Below, in pieces: positions 48,401 to 60,400 of a stretch of DNA of 64,000 nucleotides (positions are counted from its first letter, which is position 1; the number at the start of each line of letters is the position of its first letter). A program made the position numbers and the translations under genes. The stretch lies in the NCBI GenBank assembly GCA_032622095.1, contig CP136069.1, positions 126,067,450 to 126,131,449 of the forward strand, given 5' to 3'. Origin of the DNA: Siphonodentalium dalli. Lineage: Eukaryota > Mollusca > Scaphopoda > Gadilida > Siphonodentaliidae. The notes beneath the pieces are model-generated. The model had not been told where the DNA came from. It was given only the letters and a program-made list of their open reading frames with translations, and searched no databases.

Positions 48401-51400
48401 ACGTAACGAGACTATAATACAAATGAAAAAATAAATTCAGGGAGGGGTGGGCGATACAGGGAACTAAGTGTTGAACCGATATAAATTTATAGATCGATAA
48501 TGACCAATGTTGACATATTATGCATCTCAACTCTACTGAACATTGCAACAAGGCTATAAAATAGGGGGTGTCAGAATCTTAGTCATCTCTATATAGTGCC
48601 AGAATAGTCATTTATGGACTTCTATAAGATGTTGGGTTGGTACGTTATATGAACTCGGAGAAAAAGGGGTTTGTACCGATGAACTGATATAAATTAGTGG
48701 AGCGAATTTGCCATGTAATGTATCGCGACTGTACTAAAGCAGCAATGACATAAAATGGGGGGGGGGGGGGGTGTATGAAATTATCTCTATCTCTATATAT
48801 GGCACCAGGATTATATAGAAAGGAATAGCAATTGATATACGTATACGGTATACTATAGTAATACCATAGACATATAAGTACAAGTATCACGCGATAAAAT
48901 ATTAAGTAACGTGACTATAGCTATGAAAAAAATAAATAAATTGGACCGGGATTAGAGGTTGGGTTGGTTATATGTGGATAATTGGATATGGAATTCATAC
49001 CGATGAAACGATACAAATTAGTGGAGCGATAAAGACCAATGTTGACACTTAGTCAGGATACGCGGGAGAAAATAGGGGTTGATACGATAGGCCGAAATAA
49101 ATTTGTCGGGTGATAATGACCAATGTTGACGTATAAAGTAACACGACTGTACTGTCGCACAATTATCAGATATAATGGTCAAATATGGACTCTAGTGCCC
49201 AATATGGAACAGCTCAGAAAACATTTGCACGGCCCTAAAATTTATTTAACAAGGCAATTGGCATCTGCCATATACAAATCGATTTATGTCGATAAATCTC
49301 TTATTTTTCAAAATTTTTAGCTCACACTTGGTGTGTGTGAGTGGGATACTTATATATTACTAAAATGACAGGGTACAGCACGTAATTATTTTTTCAATGA
49401 CAAAATTTAACAGTAGAATAACACAGGATTTCCCATTAACATCGATTTATGTCTATAAAACTGTCATTTTTCAAACTTTTGAGCTGAAATTTGGTGTGTA
49501 TGTGTGTAATACTTATATATTCTTAAAATGACAGAGTTCAGCACGTAATTATGGTTTAGATGGAAGAAATTGAATTTGTTTTCGATAATAAATTTACACT
49601 ACAGCGTGGACCGTGGACGGGTCATCGAGTAAACGCATTTTATAAACAGGCTTTTGTCAATTGCCATTTTGGTCAAACTAAACCCTTTTCGACCGGGACA
49701 GCAGATCCGAATAGTAGCGAAGATGTATTTAGATAGAATTATCAAAAGAATTTGACCGATTCGGGTGCAGTTTAAGAGAATCGAGTGGAGAAATCTTGAT
49801 GATAATTCCAGAAAATAAAGATTGCGGAGAATCACAATGAAACTACCCACAATTCATTTCACTACACCAGGGGTTCGCAATGGGTTACACATTATTTTTA
49901 GTCTATCAAATTATTTATATTTTCAACAACAAGTGACTTTAAGTTTTCAATTTCAGCCTATCCTGACTCTATCGATACGATTTATCATATTTTCATAAAC
50001 ATATTATACACCGGTGGCGTTAACTTTACAATTTGGGCATCTACGTGATTCTATCGGTACGATTGAGTAATGGTACACAACAAAATGTCCAAGAATACAC
50101 CTGGGGCTCCCAACGGGTTATATATTATTTTCAGTCTATCAAATTATTTATATTTTCAACAACATATTATTACACCGGTGACTTTAAGTTTACAATTTCA
50201 GCCTGTCCTGACTCTATCGATACGATTTATCATATTTTCATAAACATATTATACACCAGTGGCGTTAACTTTACAATTTCGGCATCTACGTGATTATATC
50301 GGTACGATTGAGTAAGGTACAACACATCTCTAAGAATACATTCGCCCTGTCCACCACACAATATCAAAATCACAGAAACTAGATACACCACATGTGGCGT
50401 AATAAGAAATGGTTCGCCGTTTCATGGCTTCCACACACACACAATGAGGACTAGATCTGAGATAATTTTCACACAGGTCTTTATTAAGAAAACTACAAGT
50501 CGCAATCTGCAGTGATGTATTTGCGCTGGGCGTGAGTAATAGTGATAGTGATAAATATACGGTTCTCTGTGGTTATTATCCGTGCTTCCGACTTAAAGTC
50601 ACACAATGTTTTACACTTGCGCACATTATCTGGGATTGTGTTCCACATCTCAACGGCTGAGGGAAGAAAGGACTTTTCTTATGACTCAGTATCACGAGAG
50701 GGGTTAGTTAGGTATGCTTTCTCAGTGGATATCGGTGCATATTCTCTGTTGATCTCGGACCTAAGGTATATAGATATGAGGGTGTCATTTTATAAAACAT
50801 TTTGTAGAATTGGCATAGTTTGGAGATTTTCCGACGTTCAGACAATTTTTCCCATCCAGTTTCCTTTATGAGGTTTTCATTACTGCAGCTTTTTGTTGCT
50901 CCAGTTACTATTCTCGCTGCCTCATGTTGAACTTTTTCGAGCATGTCGCTTTCGCCATTAGTACAGTTGTCCCAAACAGGAGAAGCATAAATTCTTTCGA
51001 GGGTTCTCCTGTCTAGGACAAATTTGTTCTTTGCAAGCAAAGCCACTTTTTTGGCTGCTCTCTTTTGAATTCAGTTACCTGATGAATTGTTGTTAAATGT
51101 CAGTCCTAGATGTTTACAATTAGACACAGTTTCTATTACTTCGTCGCCCATTATTAAAGGTTTGTGTATAGGTTTGTTATCTTTTCGCGATATTATCATT
51201 GATTGTAATATTTTAATAAATTTAATATTGAGTATAATTTGAGGCTTCAGACATGAATTGGGCCCTGATCATTGTGTGGTTGATTTTGCTACAGCTAGTA
51301 GGAAGGTTTCTTAACTCAACGATATATTGAGTAACAACTATACGTTTAGCTCTTCGTAGTCGTACACATCATGTATGACCAAACAATTCGTTTCGCAATC

Positions 51401-54400
51401 ATAACGACAACGATTAGGATTACTGATTACAGTACTGCATGGTTTAATAATTTATTTACCAACAGAACATGGTGCTGATATCTGAGGACATGTGCCAGCC
51501 ACTTAGATGGACTAAATGCAATATTACATACATATGTCAAATACGGCAATGCAAGCATTAGTATAATCATGCGCCGTGAGATTTTCGATCTGCACCATCC
51601 ACCAGTATTCAATAATCTTTTATTCAATCGACCAATTGAGGATAGTGTATACGGGGCTTGGTAAAATGATAGATGGGCGATATAACCAAACTTATTGACT
51701 GAGTTTCTGTGTCATTGAATGGAGTTATTGAAATGTGCACACAACCCGAAGTAATTGATCCGTTGTGAAGGTTAGGACACCACGGCTAGAGTTAGAACGT
51801 GTGCATACTTTGATCAGATACTGGACATAATTTCACGACGCGTTGTACCATAAACGTTATCTAGATAGATCCGTGTGTTGGCGAAACCTCCCTAAATTGT
51901 ACCTCTTCCAAGCCATAATTACAACATCATTTTTATAAACCCTATAAAGACTATAGAAATAGCTGTTTTTGGTCAATAAAATATAGATAAACTGAAGCTT
52001 GTGTATATTGTCTATAGAGACGTAATAAAGTGGATTATTTATATGAAATATCTCAGTTTTAATGAAATTTGTCCTGAGTGAGGGTGCTTACAAGATAGAA
52101 TATTCCTCTTGGTATGCTCCGAACAATTCGTCGAGATCGCCAGAAGTTTCTGTTTTAAAAATATCCGGTGAAACTGTCCATGCATAAAGGTTGTATGTAT
52201 TATACCAGACACAATCTAATTAAAATAAATAATAATTGATATAGAAGCGTTTCCGGACAGGTGTCTTCGATTAATATTTAATATATTATGGCCAGGAAAA
52301 CTATAAATAAACTTACTTTAATTGATCGTTTCATGTCCGCTAAAGGGTCGAATGAATATGAATGGCCAAATATTGGCGACCAACTTTTCTACCGTTATCT
52401 AAATGCCCGGTGGAGCATAGTGAATACCAAAATAGCAGAACCTACTTGTTTATACGCTATCGTCCCGATGTTCATATGATACTAGATATATCACCACACG
52501 AAGGAATACAAATGTCCATGATTTATCATATCGTTAAGGTTGTTAACCACACGTGAAAATCACCCCTTCAATCTGCTTCTCTGCCCAAAATGTAACGCTT
52601 TTCGATTGCTTGTTTTTCAGGGCCATTGTATGGTGCCATAATTCAAGTAACATCCTGCAGATTTGGTAGTGTGCTCGGTGGAATATTGATCTGTGTTGGC
52701 CTTTCTGCGTCATTCGTAGTCACCAGCATGCGCCAGCTATTCATCACATATGGGGTGATCACAGGTAAGATCCTCATGAAAGTTATATCGTCGCCTTACT
52801 GTCGAAACATCGTACCAATAACTTGATTTTGGTCACTTTTCAGACACCAAACTCATTTATATTAATGTGGCTTTTGTTTTATAAAGTGTAACTTATGGCT
52901 GAGAAGAGGCAACAACACACCCTTTGATCATATATAACTTGATCCCTAGTTGACATCTGTTGTGAGAGTAATCCAGAGTAATCACGCAACATTTGTTTGT
53001 TGTTAGGACATTTTGCTGTTGAACGTTGAATCTGTTGTCAAGGTAGTAAGACGTTTCAGTGGCAGAAGGGCACACGACAACAGGTGCGACGTTTTGACAC
53101 AAGCTGAAAATGTGACGGGAAAGTGAAAACCGATTTAACCCTCTCTACTAAATACTCAATGACGAGGATTGAAATGTTCGGAAAATAAGTATATATAGGT
53201 CGTTTGTTGAAGTTATTATCTGAACATTTCCCACCAGTTAACAGAAATCCATCTGCACTTGTGTTTTCTTTTCGTCATCTGTTTATATTACCTGATCACC
53301 CCTCCAATTTATGTAATAAAGCATCCTAATGTCTACTTTTATAGCTGACGAGATAATGCATTTTGTTTATCGAAAGGGTTAAGGGGACAATATGGCGCTT
53401 ATATCAGCGCACAAGCTTTATATGTTATTGACGAGTGAACGTATGTTATATTCAAAACAGTGGTCGCATCTTTCTATACTAAATATATTCTCCCATTCAG
53501 TTTTAAAAGTATACATTGAAACGGTGTATTGTTCATTTGGAGGAGTTCGTGTAGGCCATAAAATCAAATGGCAGACAAAAAAAAGATAATAAAAGTGCTG
53601 AAGGATCCATATTCATTGGTGGGGAATATTCAGATAATAAGTTCAACAAACGACATACGTTGAACTTATTATCTGAACATTTCGTAAGGCCGGAGCTACT
53701 CGTCAGTGAGTATATAGTATGGAAACGATTAACCGCTTTATAACCATGGGTGAGTTCAATTGCTTCCCTCTATTTATGTCATCAGTGGTTCTTGGTCCAT
53801 ATTAAGTGGCTACTAATACATCGTTATAGGCAATAACATCCTTAATGAACTATATGCCATAAATTGTTCGATATAGGGTCTAGTTACAGTGAGCAATTCG
53901 ATTACAAATTATTCAATGAAAAGTACACATGTGACATGTTTGAACTCTGTCCTTCTTCGGTGTGGCCCAATTTGCACGACATGCATGTTACAGATTCAAG
54001 TTTTGTGTGACTCGGCCCACGATTTTTTGTATGCGCAAAATGTGTTTATGCAAGGCATTGTTAATGTTTATCTCTCTGTGTTCCCAGGAATTGGCACAGG
54101 CTTTGCTATACAAGGATCTGCCGTTGCTCTTGCTTTTCACTTCGAAGAGAACATTGCTATTGCTTCTGGGGTCTACACTGCGGCCGCCGGAATTGGATCA
54201 TTCATCGGGCCAGTCTTGTTAATTCGTTTAGCGGAGACTTATTCAATTCGCGGGGCCTTTCTGGTTCTTGGAGCCATTCAACTCAACATTGTAGTATTCG
54301 GGTTGTTATTGAAACCAAGCAGTTATGAGCGGTCGTCTAAAAGTTCTTCAAGCTTATGTGGAAAGATCATCTGTGAAAAATTGTTGGCCGAACGGCATAA

Positions 54401-57400
54401 ATATGCTCTTCTCTTCAAGTCACCAATATTTATGGCCGATATGGGATCCATGTTTATGGCAATGTTAGCCATTTCAATAATAACTATTCACATGCCTAAG
54501 CATGCAACACTAGACGGCGCGACTGACCAACAGGCAACGTTCCTCTTGGTTGTCATGGGGATAACTTCTACCTGTTGGAAAGTCATTTGTGGATTTCTTG
54601 CTAACTCGACTGATGTGGACCCTTTTTCTGTGGCCGTTGGCCTGCACGGAATAGTGACAGTTCTAACACTGACGTTTCAGATATATGCCCATTCTTATAT
54701 AATGCAAGTGGTATACATGTGCCTTCTTGGGACATACACAGCCGGTATCTATGTCCAGATGATGTCGCTTACGTCACACATTGTTGATAGAGTGCTGGCT
54801 CCGCCGGGTTATGCCGTGGTGTACATGTTGATTGGTGTGGCGTGGACAGTTGGTCCTATTATGGCAGGTAAGTCCAAGTTACAGTTAAAACAACATACGA
54901 ACAGTGTTCGCGCTGGACCGAAAATGTTTGTGGCCAAATGTTTAGCCAAATGAATTTTTTTTTTTAGCCAAATGAAAAAAACTTTGGCCAAATTAAAAAA
55001 AACTTTGGCCAAATTAAATCCTCATTTTCTCGGCGCTTCACAATTAATTACAAAATATTTGTTTTAAACTTTATTTGTTACTCAGAACAAAAACGTAACT
55101 AAAACAACACAAAAACAACTTTTAAAACAACATTATACGAACATAGGTATGCGTTATATCGCACAGACAGATCAATTCATGTAAAGTATTAATACAGAAT
55201 ACGGCGGGATTTCACATCCAGCCATGATACGAACCTACCATTTATAGGAGAAAACTTGAGTAGGGATTGGAATACTAAACACTTAATCATTCATGATAAA
55301 ATCAAATACCTTTAAACTGCATATATCACGTATTGCTGTCCTAGCTGTGATCGAGGTAGGCGGCTATTGATAAAATATACTTCATACTTATACTTACCTG
55401 TCTTCATAATTATTTTGTAAGGAAACATACTAAAGGAAACAGATGACGAATCATCCAGGTTCACATACCCAATACATTTTCCAAAAATAAGTGACAGATA
55501 CAGATACTGGTTTAGCAGGTTCAATTTGGTATAGCTTTGTTACTGGGAACTTCAGAATCTCGCCGGGTGTGATGGTTCGTTGTGAACTATTGTGCATGTA
55601 TCCAATGTTTTGAATAGTTGTCCATGTCTAGTGAAATTAATTAGCACCGTGTATCTGACCAGCACAGGTATCTAAGACAATTTCACGATAGTGTGCTGAT
55701 GAATCTAGCCTCCCATGACATTTTCTATCCGTAAATGACGATTTGGCGGTAAGATAAAGACATCAACAAATGCGGATAACTAATTGGTGTGTTTGCACTT
55801 TAATTTGATGTGGTTCTCGATGTTTTGCAACGACCCATCTGTGTCTATGTATCTAAATCAGGACTCATTACATCCGAAAACACGGAACCACATTTCAATA
55901 AATTTGGCAATCGGTAGCTTTACTTGTTCCGATATAATCAGTGGCATATTACTATATATTATAGACCGTGAGCATTCTAATGCCCACCCCATGCGGATTT
56001 TTGCCGACTGTTTTTCCGATAGACTGATATATTTCACACTTCTTTCTGCTTGTTTGCCACTCTGGCGTTGGGGCATTTTCATTTTATAGCGATTTGCAAC
56101 GAACTACTGTGATTATTTGCGATAACATCCTTATTGGGGGGGGGGGGGTGTAATGGAAATATTTCTCTAAAAGTTAATACTAAAACTATATGTATCTTTT
56201 CAAATTCAGTTTCAATCGAATGGTATATAACAAGTGTCCGCATCTATATCATTACATGGCCATCTGACTCGATAGTTTTCTTAAAGTGACACCGACGATT
56301 TGATTTTATAAATTTATTTTGAAGATATATCTGAAAAAGGTCAGTTTGTGAACTTACGCATGCATAACGTAATTAATCTATGAACAATACCTATGTTCCA
56401 TGATTTTCCACGAGAACATAGGCCAGGATAGTTTGGGTATATATAGGTAGTCAATGCTCACATGTTTCGAGGCGATTTGTTTTGTTGTTTTTTTTACAAT
56501 TTTTCAAATTTTGTACAAAAACAAAATCACAATTGGGTTTATAGTCATATTTCAACAAGAAATGAGGAGAACTGTGCAATGTAAGTGAGGCAAACCATAA
56601 CCAAGGACTTTGGTTAATTGTTACTATTGTAACCAAGACATTACCATTAATATTGCATTTTTCTTGATTTTTCTCTTGCAAAAAAAAATCGGCAAAAAAT
56701 AACTTTTCAGGTTTGAACCATTTATTTTCAAGTAAAATGTAACTATCTTTGTTGTGAAAGGTGTTTGTTTTGATATATCTTAAATATGTCACGCTAATGT
56801 GTTTAGTAACGAAATAACTCAAATGGCTTCCAAAATGGCAACTAAATTGTGTAAGGCCAAAGAAAAAAATATTTGCGGTTTGGGTTTGTAACCGACAATA
56901 TTTTAAACCTCCTACCCTAAAGTTTATTTCATGGTTTTCAAGAAAATCTATTTAATTTTTTCTCCAAATTTTTTTATAAAACACAAAAAACAACATTTAA
57001 GCATCTCAGAATAGATTGATTTCTATTTAAAAGTATTGTGTAATATTAACATTTATACAAATATAATAAAAAGTAGTTATGTCAGTCTTGCAGAGTAAAA
57101 TACGCACATGAAAAGTCATGAGAATATGTCAAAATAAAAAAATTCATTAAAAAAAATAAAATTTCAAGCCTACCTACCAACCCCATTTTTATTCGGCTGT
57201 TCTGAAAAGGTAGCAAATTGTGACTCACTTGGTTACTATACATGTTAGTTAATCGACTGACAATTTATATTCTATTCTGGTTTATCAGTTGAGTCTATAA
57301 ACACCTTAATGTGACACATTTAAAATAGATCAAAACAATAAACACCTTTTACACCAAAGTTGATTACATTTAACTTTTAGAAAATGGTCCAAACCAGAGA

Positions 57401-60400
57401 AGTTATTTTTTGCCGACATTTATGTAAAGTTTGTGAGAGTAAAATCCAACATATCTGGTAATGTCAGTGGTTACAATATTAAAAATGTGAATCAGACATG
57501 TTAGTTTTCAATGGATATAAGGCAGAAAAACCCATTTTATTCATAAACCACAATTGTAAGCGATTTTCCATATCTTGGTGGCTATTTTGAGCCAAAGTAA
57601 CAATTTTGATTCCAATGACTTGGAATATTCATGGCTAATGGTATGCCTCATTTATTTTTTGGTGAAATTTTATACCGCATTCTGTTAAATTCCCATTTTT
57701 GAAGGATCGGAGGAGGCTATGACCCCAATAATGTCTTATTTCATTGCCACAATGATCAGCTAATATAAATATTACAAAATAAAATCACAATTCTCAACCA
57801 GTTCCAAACAGCAGAAACTGATCTAGAATATATTAGTGAAAAGTCGTAATATTTTCCACTTCCGGTGGCCATTTTGAATATATGAAGTTTAATACTTCAT
57901 ACCTCATAAATTTCCTGAGTAATTGCGAATTAAAAATTTACCAGGTCAGTTGTTAAATTTTGGCGGCCATCTTGGATTCAATGACCGATTACTAAAGAAA
58001 GCCACCATAGCCGGCAAATTGAAGGACTGACATAGTTCTACATAGATATTATAACCACCAAAAATCCGCGTAGGGGGTGTCTACATGCAGCTCAACCTCT
58101 ACTGGCATCCGATTCGTTGAACTATGTGTATATGCCTGATTTCTGACTAAATAACTAACTTGTTCCCTTTACAGGCGCACTAGTGGATGCTGGGCAACCA
58201 TACACGACTTCATTCCTCCTGGCAGGTCAGTAATGCTGAATTTAACAGGTTCGCATGTTTCCATTGAGTTTATCACGCAGTCTACCAAGCGTTCACTTTT
58301 GGTACACATGCATGATCTCCGAAATGTCGCTTATAGTTCGTCGGATGAACACAAATCGGGGTGTACCTAAAACGTTGAATCAGCAGCTGATCAGCAGGTT
58401 ACGACCTAAAATGCTGATCAGCAGATTTCCCGATTTCAATTTAACTCATATATAACGACGGTAGTCGGTTGTGTAAATGACACGTACGTAATATATAAAG
58501 GATATCCACACTTTTTCAGTGGATATGGGTTATATCTCATGAGTGATGACAAAACATTGAATTTCCACGAGTGGCTTTAGCCACGAGTGGAAATTCAAAT
58601 GTTTTGTCATCACTAATGAGATTTAACCCATATCCACTGAAAAAGTGTGGATATTCTGTTTAGTATATACTTTAGTTACTTGCCTGTGGCCCCCAATGAA
58701 TGTCAATACATCAGAAATTTCACCAGTGGGATATCACTTATATCTCACTAGTGGGATATCACTTATATCTCACTGCTAAAACCTTATAATTAATGGGCAA
58801 GTATATAATAAAAGTGATATATCTCAAACAGGAAGGGGACACATCTTTAACGCCCACCTTTCCCGTTCAACAGTTCAAAATCCCGTTCAGCAGTACGGCG
58901 GCTGCAGTCAATTATAACGAAGTAAGTAGAGTTTACGTTGTGCTAATGACTTGTAATTAATCGATGGGCCATAACAATATACATTGAAGGAAACCATTTG
59001 ACCGACGTCCACCCCAGTTCAGCAGTTCATATGGAGCAGTTCAGCAGATTCCACGAACGCAGTTTAATTAAATTATAATGAAGTCATTCGGGTATAGGTT
59101 GTGGTTATGCATATGAAATATGATCGACGCGCCTTAACTAAATACATAGAGAGAATACCATTTGATCGACCTCCACCATAGTTCAACAATTAAAAACCCA
59201 GTTCAGCACGTTATTGGATACAGTTCAGCAGATTCCACCGAACGCAGTTTAACCGATTTTTAACGAGGACAGTCGGGTATATGTTGTGCAAATGACCTCT
59301 TATCGATGGAACATAACCAAATACAGGGATGGAACACAATTTGACTGACCTTCACCTCAGTTCAGCAGTTCAAAATCCCGTTCAACAGTTCATATGGAGC
59401 AGTTCAGCAGATTCTCCCAAACTCAGTTTAAACGGTTTTTAATTAAGATAGTCAGGTGCAGGTGATGCAAATGAGCTGTTAACGATGGGCCATAACTAAT
59501 TACATGGCGAGAATAACATTTGACCGACCTACACCCCAGTTCAACAGTTCAAGATCCCGTTCAGCACTTTATCTGGAGCAGTTCAGCAGAATCTCCTAAA
59601 CTCAGTTTAACCGAGTTTTAACGACGATATTCAGGTGTTTGTGATGCAAATGACTTGTAATCGGTGGGTCATAACCAGATATATGGAGAGAAAACCACTT
59701 GACCTACGTCCGCCCCAGTTCAGCAGTTCAAAATCCCGTTCAGCACTTTACCGTGAACAGTTCAGCAGAGTTCATCGAATGCATTTCGAAAACACGATTT
59801 GACCAACCTTCGCCCCAGTTCAGCAGTTCAAAACCCCGTTCAGCACTTTATCTGAAGCAGTTCAGCAGATTCTCCCAAACTCAGTTTAAAGACACGGTTG
59901 GCCTTGGCGGTGGGTATCCTGTGAAAATATCTCCACCCGTCAAAAACCGCCACAAACAGAAAGAACATCAAAATGTAGATATACTTTGTCCGTATAATAC
60001 AAATAAGAAATATCGCACAAACAGTATGTTATGGTCATATGTTTGACCATTGTTATGTAAACAAAAGCATAAAAAGTTACTTTTCTGGTGTTTGTTTATA
60101 TTATGATGGTAAACATAAAGAGCGTTCTTTGTTGGTGAATACCTGATATGGAACAAATAAAGAGCGTTTATGCCATTTGTGTGTGATTAGCCAGTAGCAT
60201 TGTGCTGTCTTCTGTAACACAATCAGGCTCTTGCTTAGGTAAAATATAGTAGGTATTTATGATAACATGCTGTTTACGCGATGGTCATGGTATAATTATA
60301 TGAACGGAACTGTATCCGTTTTAATGTTTTTCTGTTTACGGTGTTTGGAACAATTATGAATATTTTCGAAAATTAAGGCCGCACGTGCCTTTAACCTATT

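Noticed and set aside
53889-54087. N-terminal part of the 354-codon frame around exon 3 as coding
   Set aside because: MCT similarity starts exactly after the CCCAG acceptor at 54087, and exon 2 joins in phase; the upstream part is intron.
58840-59895. Tandem GTTCAGCAG units as a repetitive protein gene
   Set aside because: Frames shift and stop between units; they are part of a fold-back element in an intron.
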